Shown one piece after another: positions 11,201 through 20,641 of a stretch of DNA of 64,000 bases. Origin of the DNA: Rhizoclosmatium globosum (Eukaryota; Chytridiomycota; Chytridiomycetes; Chytridiales; Chytriomycetaceae); the NCBI GenBank assembly GCA_002104985.1, contig MCGO01000011.1:186001-250000 (forward strand). The letters run 5' to 3'. The first letter of the stretch is position 1; every line of letters starts with the position of its first letter. The position numbers were made by a program, and so were the translations under genes. The notes beneath the pieces are model-generated. The model was not told the origin of the DNA and did not search any database. It worked only from the letters and a program-made list of their open reading frames with translations.

Positions 11201-14200
11201 GCTCCTGAAAACGTCATTGGTTCTTTGGTGAAATCAGGTGCTTTCGAATAATGCTTGAACAAGACAGACCCAGAACACCATTCTCCATTTGTAAACGTTG
11301 GCCCATTGTCAGCAAGCCCGTTCAGTAACGTCAATGCTGATTGGAATACGTGATGCATACCATTCTTTTGTACTTTGAGGCTGCGACCAACAACCTTCTT
11401 GTTGAGCAAAGAAAGTCCAATCAACATTAGTTTGCTCAAGTCCATCAGCTCTGTGTAGTTTTCAGAAGACTGGAGAAATGATGCAGGACTGATTGGAGTG
11501 GCATCAATGAACAGCTGACACTCTCCCAATCCTTGTCAAATGATGAGTTTCGATACTTGGTTTAACAACAAACACTCACCATGTGCCTCTCCCATCTCAA
11601 CGTCTTCATTATCGTGCAAAACGTCAACACCACCAACAACAACGTTTCCAACTGCATCAACTTGAAGATCAAGACGGTGCTGGTTGTCCTGAGCAACTTG
11701 GACTCGGTGTTGATGAATTGGGGTGTTCAATAAACGCGCACTGTTTGTCCAGTGCAGAGTTTCCACAATAACCCCAGTCACATTCTTGATCCCGCCCTTC
11801 TTGTTGTACTGCTGAACTGCACCAAACAACTCTATTGCCTCCTTGTCGCTCAGCTTGGATTTATTGGCTGCTGCGAAATCAAGTCGGTGCGCCAAATACG
11901 GACCATAGCTTTGAGAAACGTCTTGATTCTTCACGGCGTGATATACGTTAGTCAAGTCAACGTCAGTCGGATCACCATTTGTGAATGCCTGCCAGGTAGC
12001 AGCCAGTTGGCGAAGAACAATAAAGTCATGAAGTTTAAGCTCCCGATTTGTCATGGCTGTCCGTGGAGGTTTCAACTGTTTTCCATTGTTGGTCTTGATC
12101 CAAATTGGGTAACTGCCTGGACGCATAGAGTGAGCTGCTGTTGCTGGATGATTGACTGAGTATACGTGACTTGATCCCATTTCGAAAGCCTGGTTTACTA
12201 GACGAGCGTCCATAATCCCAAGCGACGTGACACAGCGAGAGGCGTCAGAACCAGCCACCAATTGTCGATTCACAACTGAGTTGGCACTTGTGGATGGAGT
12301 GACAGTAGCATTTGGATCAGCCAGAGTCGGAGAATCTGGAGAATCTGGAGAATCAGGAGCAAGGGGAGCAACAGGGGCAACAGGAGATACAAGGGCTACG
12401 GGAGCGACAGAAGCAACAGAAGCAACGGGAAAAACGGGAGCAACAGGAGCTACGGGAGCAATGGGAACAGTAGGAACAGCGGTAACGGCTGGATCATAGT
12501 TTGGATGTGACTCAATCATATGTCGAATCAAGTCTTGACAATATCCATCTTGAAGGCAGACAGGACAAGTATCGTCCTATAACAGTATACCACATAAGTA
12601 AAATATAAAATTGGCAAGATTCAAAACAAACCGTTGATCCAGCTTTGGGTGAGTTTGAAATCAGTCGAGCAAGATGGTTGTTGAAAAGATTGGCATCTGT
12701 GTATGATCCTATCGAGGGAACAGTAGACCGTAATGAAGCAGGTCGATGAAAATGTTGAGCCAACAGGTGAGCTTCAAACGCAGCCAATGTTGCAGCGTCA
12801 CTTGACTTTTGGTGAGAAGTTCGACACAGTGGACAGAAGCCATTCTAAGTGTTGAAATTAGTATGACAAACAAAATGAAATATCATACCAAGAAGTGTTG
12901 TTCGGTAAAGACCTCTGCAAGTCGATAATCTTGATTCTGCAATTTGTCCATTAGTATGAAGTGCTCCTTCTTCCAAGCTGCTCCGCTGTCTGGTCGAGGA
13001 CGTTGAGGCCAGCTTCCAAAAACAGAGCTACTTTGTCTTTCTTGTCTTCCCCCACCAAGTACATTGGATGTTCTGCCAACATCTCTGACTCCACCACCTC
13101 CAAGTACATTGGATGACCTTCCGAGAATTCCAAGTCCACCACTGCTGACAGACGTGAATTGTTTGTCCGCGACAAACAAACTTTGACTCCCGCTCCGACC
13201 TCCACCAATACCAGTAGAACCATTCCTGTTCCCACTTCCACCTCCACTTCCACTTCCACCTCCACCTCCACCTCCACCTCCACCTCCACCTCCACCTCCA
13301 CCTCCACCTCCACCTCCACCTTCACCTCCACCTCCACTCCCACCAACACCAGTAGAACCACCACCGTTCCCATTCCCACCAGCACCAGCACCAGCAGCAA
13401 CACCAACACCAACGCCAACACCAACATCAACATCAACATCAACATCAATCTCTGGTTCATCCATCAAAGAAGCAGCACCAGCCTTGACCATGAGCGCCAA
13501 AGTCACTTTGTACATGGCTTCGTGAATGGCCTCAACATTGGCAACCTTCTTTCCAAGAACTGGTTCCGCACACACACCAACGTCCAGGAGTATCTTTGGA
13601 CAGAACAGATACCTAAAAAGGAAAACGCGTCAACTCTAACAAGACTAATATAAAAAGAGAACTAACCGATTCAGCGACAAGATAAACACAACAGTCGGAA
13701 CAACGTTTCGCCTTCGAGATACCAACTCCTGCCTAAACTGTTCCAACCTTCCACTCAGAGGGAATATAGTAGCGGCGTGAGTTTCTCGCAGCACATCAAA
13801 AGTTGCTTGATTGATACTGTAGCTCCAGTCCCCTGTGAAACAGCTGCAGTGATCCAATCCATCAATCATACCCTGAGGACACTTGTACAGTTGAGGTACT
13901 ATACTGAACTGCGTTTCACCCTCCAGATTGTTTTCAGCATTGAGTCTACGCACGGAAATAATGCGATTACGAATCGCAATCAAGGCAGACCCAGCTGGAT
14001 GAATGAACCCAAACTGAGATTCAAAAGAGGCCAGAGCTTCATGGATGGTCATACTATCAATAGTATCCAAAAAGGATTGACAAATAAGTAGCGACTGTGA
14101 TGTACTCAAGAACCTATCATAAGCACGAGCAAACAAACGATAGCGTGGCCTCAAGGTGTTGGGAATAAACGACGTGCTGCCATCAACGTAGATAGAACCT

Positions 14201-17200
14201 TGAGGTACTTTGACGCGGGTCAGAGACAAAGGCTCCTATTACGAAACAAAAATACCATGGTTAGAATCACGATGAGAGACATTTTGCTAAACTCACCATT
14301 GGTACCGGATCCGAAGGAGGATCCTCTTCAACATCATCTGCACCGTCATCTTCCATTGCTCTCTTTCCTTTCCCTTTCGTCACTTTCCCTTTCGTCGCTT
14401 TTGCTTTTGTTGCTTTCGCCTTCAATGGTTTTGCAGGTGGGTTTGACTCTTTTGCTTTCTTGCTCCCTTTTCCAGCAGCTGAAATGAATGGAGCCGTACC
14501 GTAGCCAAGATCCAAATCTGCCAGGTCTTGCTCGAGCTCAAACAGATCAACAGAATCAAAGCTGTCCAGATTCAAAGTTGTGGTTCCGATCAGCAAATCT
14601 TCCAGTCCGTTATCAGAGTCCACATCCGAATCCACCTCCAAGTCCACCTCCAAGTCCACGTCTGAGCCCGCGTCTGAGCCCGCGTCTGAGTCCGCGTCTG
14701 AGTCCACCTCCAAGTCCACCACACCCAAGTCCAAGTCAGAGTCATTGGAGTCATCGAAACCAAATCGCTGAAACCAATCAAGTAGTTCGGAATCAATGTC
14801 ACTGACCTTATCATCAAGAGTTAGATTCAACAGAGCATCAATCAAGATATTACCTCTCCGTCAGCCAAAGATTCAGGGTCGGAATTGTTACACGTTGAGG
14901 GTTCACTTTCCGTCTCTGAATCAGACACAATAAACGAAACATATTCTGATATTTGAGCGGGAGGAGCAGACAGTGTGGACGCAAGGCCCGACTCGGCTTC
15001 CACGGTTTGAGACAAGGCAGAAGGAATAAAAGTCGCATCAAAGCCAGACATTTCGAATGGAGCGTATTCAGGCAACGGAGAAGCAGTCAAAACGGAAATA
15101 GAACTTGTTCCGCTTTCGACTGCACCAGAAGTGGCTAACATGTTGGACCTCAGTGGGACAGTCGTCTCTTCGTCAGACTGATAATCTATTTGGTTCAGAT
15201 TCTTTGGTGTTGGTGTTGCTGCTACGTCGAGGTAATCACCGCGTGATATAGTCGCAGAAGAGTCGCCGACGTTGAGATCAGAATCCTAAAAAACCAGTGA
15301 GACAACACTATTTCGAGCACAAAAAGAAAAAAACTTACAGTTGTGGATGATTGGCGGGAATAATGGAAGGGGCGACGACCTCGGCGAGAATATGGCTGGA
15401 TTGGGCTGAAACTTGGGACAGATGAACCACCCACTGATGAACCACTAAGAGATGGAAGCTCATTGGACTCATCACGAAGAGGAACAGACGGTGGTTCTTG
15501 ACTTTCGACGGGTGATGCATCAGTACTGGATGAACCAACTTTTTGGCTAGGGTCAGTACTTGAGTACATATTATCGGCTCCTCCAGGTAGTTTCCCAACA
15601 AATCTGATAGTGGAGTCAACAACGAGATTATACGCTAAATTAAAAATGTTAGATCACATCTAAACAAAACATTACAAACGTACACGAGAGTAAATGAGAG
15701 TCATCCATATACTGTCCTCCAAAGACCAACTGAAGCGAAAAAGCATTCGCAACATTTCTGGACTGGACGAGATAATTTCGAAGCTCAAGAACAGTGGCGT
15801 CTTGCCGAATCTCGACAAACAAATGCTTCCCGTCCAGCAATTTGACAAAGAACGCCAGGACTTGAGTCAAACGCGTATTGAAGCTTGTTTTAATAATAGC
15901 TTGTTTTTCCATCACATTTGGTGCAGCATCTGAAGCTTCAAAGATAGCCAGTGCAAGTGCGGGTGATGGAATCCAATCATGATGCGACATGGATTGCAAA
16001 GAGAACCAGGATGCGTTTGTTTTGATTACAGTCTTGGACTGGAGTTGCTGGACCAGTGTTGGTGGCGGAGGCGGAGTTGGAGGAGGAGGAGGTTCTGGTG
16101 GAAGACTGTGGCCCTGAGGTATGGTAATGGCAGCGTTACTTGAGTCAACAACCTCGAGTGGAATTGATAAACCTATTAAATTATAATGGATGAGAAATAG
16201 TGTAAAGAGATTGTGTCGAATAGTTACCAAGTTCAGGAAGCATACGTGGTAGAATGAAGTCAATCAAGGTGATTGGTTCATACGGTGGCAAGTAAAGTCT
16301 TGCTTTTTTGATGCCTAAAGACGGGATTGGTGGAGTTGTGACAACAGACGATATTGAGTGACGATGTAATGAAGCAGACAGCCAATTCAATGACGGGATA
16401 TCACCCATTGCAGGATGAAAGATGGAAGGAGACCATGAAGGGGATAATTGAGGATTCATGTCCGAGAACCAAATCCCAGAATAGCGATGACTTTTCTTTG
16501 TAGATGGAATATTGGTTTGGTCAGACGTCGTCTGTGACAGACGAGGATTTGGAGACGCGGTGGTTGGAATTATGGCAGGATTCAAAATGACTGAATCGGA
16601 CTGGTTGGAAGCAGGAATTGGAGTGGAGGTCTTGGTGGTATTTGATGGGCTGTGTGGCTTTGGACGTGATGCAAGACGAACAAGAGTACTGGGATTTAGT
16701 CCAAGGCCTGACCCAACAATTAGCTCTAGACACCTTAAATAAATTGAATCTTACCTGAGAGTGTTGCACCAGATGTTAATCGCTTCCAGTGTCGGCCAGG
16801 TCGATACAGTTGGAGGCCTTCAACTGGGAGGCCAACAGCCGCAGATGCAGCCTGCTTTGCTTCCAGCACAGTTGAATCGTTGGAGACAAGAACCATAACG
16901 ATTGATCCATTTGGTACGATAACAGATAGATAAAACTTGGCGTCCAGTGACAACAGCTTCGAAGGCACTGATAACCAACTGGACAGCCAAGAGTAGCAGA
17001 CATACTTGATGAGATCCAACGGCCCGCCAATAATAAAGCCACAGAAGACCAGTAGTGAGTAGAACGGGAGAACAAGGTTCTCATAACGAGCAACTAACTC
17101 AGCAACACGAATCTCCTGGATAAGTCGTTCGTAGCCAGAGAGCAACTCGATCAGTTGAGAGAGCTTCAGTTCCTTGGCCACGGCCTTGAGACTCCTCTTG

Positions 17201-17879
17201 GCCCAAGACTTGTGTCGGCGATGTTCTTTCCTTCTTCGTTCATATTGGGCAGGTCCAAAGAGAGGATGATTCCTCAACCATTTTGAGTGGAACTTGAACT
17301 GGAGACGCAGTGAGTTCTGAAATAGAAATCTTTCCCAAACAAGTAGAAAGAATGGAAGAGGGCATGAGATGGACACGGAAAGGAGTGACGAGATTGAGAG
17401 TTTCAAGGTGATCTGGGTGGAGAAACAAACGTTAGAAATGCGATTCAAGAGGACACAAGAATCGTACCTGCGTGTCCACAAGTGGAAGACAGATTGAAGC
17501 CAAGATTCCTCCCACGGTGGTTGGCGACCAGTGTTTGGAACCCCTGATTACATTCACTTGGACAATGGACGTCAAACACCGACAAATGATCAGAGAGAGA
17601 CCACGGAACGAATAGGATACTATGTGTCAATATTGTCAGTAATGCTTATTGCGATTCAGGAGACACGACACACCTCCAGCAGTAAAGACCTTCGAAAGGA
17701 AGGAAAAGAGAGCGACGACGGAGAAAGAGAATAGCATCGTTTAAGTCTATTTGGATCTTTAGTATTAGTGCTTAAATCAAGAAGAAGAGGAAAGGCATGG
17801 TAGGAATTAGGCGTAGGTAGCCTCTGCAAGGTTCCACTCCTTCACCAACAACAAACATTTGACACAACCACAGATTCAT
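5191..17879 (-). CDS. giant Fanzor/TnpB-like RuvC nuclease protein, copy 1 (one premature stop)
   Basis: Hand splicing gives 21 exons, 5' to 3': 17846-17879, 17468-17619, 16755-17412, 16228-16707, 15684-16172, 15339-15634, 14854-15285, 14297-14767, 13667-14235, 12889-13612, 12632-12844, 11580-12576, 11149-11531, 10040-11089, 9811-9989, 9650-9753, 7827-9575, 6108-7757, 5835-6058, 5191-5784 (plus the short first exon). Every intron is GT-AG and all phases agree over about 3,815 codons. Order: hydrophobic N-terminus, ubiquitin-like domain 1 (about 220-297), ubiquitin-like domain 2 (about 548-624, ending KLPGG), acidic and Gly/Val repeats, two CxxC zinc fingers (about 1436-1531), Pro-Val-Ala repeats, then the C-terminal nuclease. 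RuvC-I Asp is residue 3325 ([12 protein letters not shown]), RuvC-II Glu 3618, zinc ribbon Cys 3625/3627/3641/3646, RuvC-III Asp 3664 (LPRDIKSG; Asp 3655 is an alternative). A TAA at 8974-8976 (codon 2611) replaces the GAA of copy 2. The first two exons and the C-terminal tail past 5294 are uncertain. Confidence 0.7.
5308..5332 (-). ncRNA. terminal hairpin, candidate end of a guide-RNA scaffold (copy 1)
   Basis: CGAAG-TGGGA (5308-5317) pairs perfectly with TCCCA-c-CTTCG (5322-5332), a ten-pair stem with a 4-base loop and one bulged C. It sits 14 bases inside the element edge, at the 3' end of the nuclease gene. In TnpB/Fanzor elements the guide scaffold occupies this position and the guide is read from the flank just outside. 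The same hairpin is at 22591-22615 in copy 2. It is also coding sequence as I read it, so the RNA role is inference. Confidence 0.4.
5647..6800 (-). other. RuvC / zinc-ribbon nuclease core of copy 1
   Basis: This is the catalytic end of the giant protein. RuvC-I Asp codon is 6763-6765 within [12 protein letters not shown], followed by [20 protein letters not shown], which matches the TnpB/Fanzor pattern DPGxRT...G.vv.IG.g....i.rL..ri. A coiled-coil insert of about 200 residues separates it from RuvC-II (AVVIVTE, Glu codon 5835-5837, last codon of its exon). Splicing then joins Glu to [12 protein letters not shown], giving the E-x-x-S-x-x-C-x-C form. The zinc ribbon closes with FKCSNPRC and RuvC-III is [10 protein letters not shown] (Asp codon 5647-5649). 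A basic stretch [12 protein letters not shown] beyond a Gly-rich linker could be a nuclear signal. All four catalytic/zinc elements are unchanged in copy 2. Confidence 0.78.
12290..12500 (-). repeat. Pro-Val-Ala-Pro coding repeat
   Basis: Nine-to-twelve-base units (on the plus strand GGAGCAACA/GGAGCTACG) encode a run of APV/VAP followed by [10 protein letters not shown] in copy 1, all in frame. In copy 2 the tract at 29580-29900 has been rearranged: the unit with GGATCAGCCAGAG is duplicated and the frame is lost there. Confidence 0.8.
12502..12844 (-). other. two CxxC/His zinc fingers of the giant protein (copy 1)
   Basis: Finger 1 starts an exon ([12 protein letters not shown], with His in AHLLAQHFH about 20 residues on). 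Finger 2 starts the next exon ([12 protein letters not shown], then LIRHMIESH). Both are C2H2-like. They sit just before the Pro-Val-Ala repeat tract and could bind nucleic acid; the binding role is inference. Confidence 0.5.
13200..13480 (-). repeat. Gly-rich / Val-Gly coding minisatellite, length differs between copies
   Basis: A CACCTC/CACTTC hexamer array (densest at 13246-13325) and CAACATCAACACCAAC-type repeats encode Gly-Gly-Gly and Asp-Val/Gly-Val runs in the giant protein. The matching stretch in copy 2 (about 30660-30810) is clearly shorter. Long open frames on the opposite strand are by-products of the repeat. Confidence 0.85.
14600..14740 (-). repeat. acidic Asp-Ser / Asp-Val coding repeat
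   Basis: Tandem TCCACCTCCAAG and TCTGAGCCCGCG units encode Asp/Ser/Val/Gly-rich acidic repeats. Copy 2 (about 31975-32050) has fewer units. Copy-number change keeps the frame because the units are multiples of three. Confidence 0.8.
15577..15856 (-). other. ubiquitin-like domain 2 of the giant protein, ending LPGG (copy 1)
   Basis: [20 protein letters not shown]...[36 protein letters not shown] matches ubiquitin segment by segment: FVKtLtGK, the LiFaGkqleD turn, LsdYNi, stl.lv.rLrGG (established family pattern). The domain crosses an intron at 15635-15683 and the match is only seen after splicing. It is followed by more protein, so a Gly-Gly processing site in the middle of the chain is conceivable but unproven. 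Confidence 0.65.
16671..16938 (-). other. ubiquitin-like domain 1 of the giant protein (copy 1)
   Basis: Spread over two exons joined by a 47-base intron. The pattern [10 protein letters not shown]...[17 protein letters not shown]...[13 protein letters not shown]...[22 protein letters not shown] follows the ubiquitin fold: beta hairpin, helix, the L-x-L-x strand, and the tL..lGl..gstl.lv.RprP ending. It follows a hydrophobic, possibly membrane-associated N-terminal stretch. It has no terminal Gly-Gly, so it is likely a structural or interaction module. Confidence 0.6.
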
Positions 17880-18164
17880 AGGGAAGGAGGAGTGAATAAC
17901 CGATGGTATCAAGAGGAATTGAAGGGTGAGATATGGGCAGATGGGATCGTAATCAAATTGAGTGGGGGACGGTGGTCCAGACCAATGACAATCCAGATCA
18001 CGGAATGAGAGGATGCCGTAAGATCGCAGAGGACTCAAGGTGAACAAACAGTCCTCAATCAACGACAACTAACGCTCGCAGCTTTAAGAAGGGAAGGGAA
18101 GGTAAGGGACGAAGGGGAAAGGGGATTCACTTGCAAGCGTTTGTTCAAATTTGTGAGGATTTTC

Positions 18165-18912
18165 AAAATTTGTCTCCCTTATTGAAAAGGAAGAGGAAAG
18201 AGAATGAACAGAAAATATATGGCATTATCACCTCGTTGTTGAAACCCTTGTTTCAGTCCTTAAAAAAAGGCAGTATTTTGCACTATTAGCGATGACTGGA
18301 TCAGTTTGAGGGATATTGCAGCAAAAGAAACCACATTTATTCATTGCTTTATGTACGAAAAATTGTCGTCGAAAGGATTTGTTGGAAAAGATTTTGTTTA
18401 CTTTGGGCCTTTCTGTCCAGAAGACCTTCGACTGCCTTCTGATGGTCAGATTGTAAATAACCATCGGAGAGGCCAACAACATTAAAATATCAAAACCATT
18501 CTGCTGAAGCGTTTTCGTCATTGTTATGCACATTGGCTCCCTTTTTTCACATATCATGGCCAGCCTTGTCACTTTGAAACGGTTCAATAGCAAAACCAGC
18601 ACTTCCGGCGTTCCGCCCATGGTATCCAATTGCATATAGTATGGGTATTTTATGCGATCTTAGAGGCCGTATTGTGACTGCTGAGATTCGATATCCCGTT
18701 ATGTCACCAAAAAGCGCGATCACATCTAATTGCAAGTTAAATCATTGAATTTCTAGCTAATGGCTGACCTGTGTGTGATTCGGCAATAGGAACGATTGTT
18801 TGGCTGACGACATAACCGCCATTGATGGTCCCAAACTTGTCTCGGGTAGCAACGTTGAATCGCTTAACATTGATGTGAACATTTGGAAGTATATTCGGAT
18901 TTCGTTGGTGTC
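18165..18912 (-). pseudogene. fragment of class C GPCR ligand-binding (ANF-receptor) domain
   Basis: Reading on the minus strand from 18912, HQRNPNILPNVHINVKRFNV, then GGYVVSQTIVPIAESHT, an intron (18726-18768), then DVIALFGDITGYRISAV and SHKIP. This is the type I periplasmic-binding/ANF receptor pattern found at the N-terminus of GABA-B-like receptors. A TGA follows near 18550 and the remaining 380 bases show only broken frames. No ATG or upstream exon is visible, and the 3' end is cut off by the right edge of element copy 1. It is a decayed fragment; the transmembrane part is absent here. Confidence 0.6.
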
Positions 18913-18949
18913 ACTATGCGAACTTAGATTCCTTTTTATTGATTGAAAC

Positions 18950-20471
18950 TTAAACTTTCACCAAGTCCCGTTCAGAATGTACAGAAAAAGTGATACCCGA
19001 GTTTTCCAAGTCGCGAATCAAGTCTGTGTTTCCAAATGCAGCGGCAGGTGTAAGGACGCCGTGAGGAATTAAACCAGTGTTAAGATTTTTGAGAATTTGA
19101 AGTGCCGAGCAAATGACAGCAATTGGGGTTGTTACATAGCCTCCTTCAGGACCATGAACTTGAGCAATGATTTCGTAATCTGGAACGGCCTTTGCGTCTA
19201 CTTCAGCAGCCGTAACAGCACGTTTGAAACCATTTGCCACAAACGTTTCAGTAAATGTTGTTTCAGCAATTTGTTTCGGGGTTGGAGGAGTCTTCTTGAA
19301 GAGGCCTATTATGAAATGAGTTAGTTAAATTCGAACTTTTAAAAACAAGTGTCCAACACAACTCAATGATTTCATGGATCCAACATAACATTTCAATCCT
19401 CCCATACCGAACTCATTTAACTCAATATCACAATCAAATGCTTACCCATCGAAAAGAAACCAGGATACTTGAGCAAAAGGTTACGGCCAAATGAGGAGGA
19501 TGAAAGATAGAACATTGAGAACCCGAAGAAGGAGAAGCGCAAAACTTGAGCAAAAGATTTCAAAGAAAAGTAGGCATTGAACTGGGTTGGTGGAAGGGAC
19601 GAAGTGGATGAGGCAAGTTGGAGTTGTTGCGAGAGACGAACGATAGACGCATCGGCACCAAAGAATGGAACACACCACTTCTTGGTAAAGAGCTTTTCAA
19701 AACGGGCACTTCCATAGAGTGGCAGTTTTCGGCCAAGGAGGGGAAGAGGAGGGCGGTTTGCATCCTTGCGCATCTTTCTGAGGGTTGATGTATTCGCCAA
19801 ACTATAGACGGCGCTTTCGTAGGTTGCAAAGTTTCCAGATGTTCCCGACGGACCCTCCTCGATATCAATGTACACTTCGCAGGTGGCAGCAGTGAAGCCC
19901 CGCTTTCTGAACTGATCTTTCACAAACAGGTTTCCAAGGTCAGCCGGAATGCTGTCGAAGCCGCAGCAAGGCACGACGGTTACTTTGGCGTCCTTTGCCT
20001 TTTGCGAGAGAGTGAGAATGCGCTCGACAAACTCGGGCTGTTTTGACAGCAAGTGTGATTAGCCAGTGCATTACAAATCGCACCAACAAGCAAACAAACA
20101 GACAAACAAACACGCACCTCGCCCGCAATGTCGACATAGGACGTGTTCGCAGCGATGCAGGCCGCCACGACGTCGACGCCCGAAAAGCGGAACGGACCGA
20201 CGCAGTTCACAACAACAACGGCACGCGCCACCGCAACAGAAAGCGCTGCGGCATCGCCAACATCGACAACAACTACTTCAACTTCCGACGAAGTGATCGC
20301 CGCCCACGAAAGCGTCTCTTGCAACTTCGACAGGGACCGCCCACCAACACCCCAACGAAGTCCCTGCACACGCGCATCCTTGCTCTGAACGAGCTCGTGG
20401 AATGCCTTGGCTACGTACTTGCCGGTAAAACCGGTTGCGCCGAGAATCAACACGTCAATGTCTTTGGCCAT
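18950..20471 (-). CDS. saccharopine dehydrogenase-like oxidoreductase (SCCPDH family)
   Basis: Three exons (20118-20471, 19446-20037, 18950-19305), in phase, 433 residues, the usual size of the family. The N-terminus is a Rossmann nucleotide-binding fold (DVLILGATGFTGKYVAK), followed by VVNCVGPFRFSG and SYVDIAGE, then CCGFDSIPADLGNLF, all hallmarks of SCCPDH/trans-acting enoyl reductase-like proteins. A hydrophobic stretch around residue 280-300 (SFFGFSMFYLSSSSF) fits the lipid-droplet/membrane association reported for the family. The enzymatic substrate is unknown; it lacks the lysine-pathway context. The start ATG is 20469-20471. It is divergent from channel 2, with 170 bases between starts. 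The gene is intact although it lies between two element copies. Confidence 0.82.
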
Positions 20472-20641
20472 CCTCAATTTTCAGAGAGTTTCTCCCACGT
20501 GTTAATTGTGTGTCATCAGACTTTGACAGTTGTGTAATGATCCGTAATTATCCGCACTGGCGTGCAAATCTGTTATATTCTGTATGGCCCAAAGGAAGAT
20601 TTACATCCGAAAGGCTCAACTCTTTTCTCAACTATCTTTTG

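Larger units (their letters stand above)
5294..18164. mobile_element. 12.9-kb Fanzor-bearing element, copy 1
   Basis: Near-identical to 22577-35488 in the same orientation. Homology begins at TCCTCAGCCTGCC and ends at TGTGAGGATTTTC; on both sides the flanks then diverge at once. A 6-base inverted terminal match (TCCTCA...TGAGGA) is visible, and both copies have TTTTC immediately outside the right-hand TGAGGA. By eye most 60-base lines differ by zero to two bases; the larger differences are repeat-number changes inside coding tracts. The element carries a single giant minus-strand gene occupying nearly its whole length. No separate transposase was recognised. Copy 1 lies 15 bases beyond the stop of channel 1. 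Its left and right flanks show no target-site duplication. Confidence 0.85.

Noticed and set aside
13159..13653. Long plus-strand frame of Thr-Ser repeats opposite the Gly-rich tract
   Set aside because: It is the complement of a trinucleotide-multiple minisatellite; codon content is fixed by the repeat, and the minus strand has spliced conserved exons here.
17880..18068. Extension of the giant gene's first exon upstream of 17879
   Set aside because: The frame stays open but has no ATG; it would need a TTG start. The ATG at 17879 gives consistent phase.
5294..18164. Element as a KDZ, Helitron or LTR retrotransposon
   Set aside because: No transposase, Rep/helicase, reverse transcriptase or long terminal repeats were found; only the nuclease-type giant gene.
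20043..20537. Plus-strand frames opposite the first SCCPDH exon
   Set aside because: Shadow of the GC-rich Rossmann-fold exon, which has a clear conserved protein on the minus strand.
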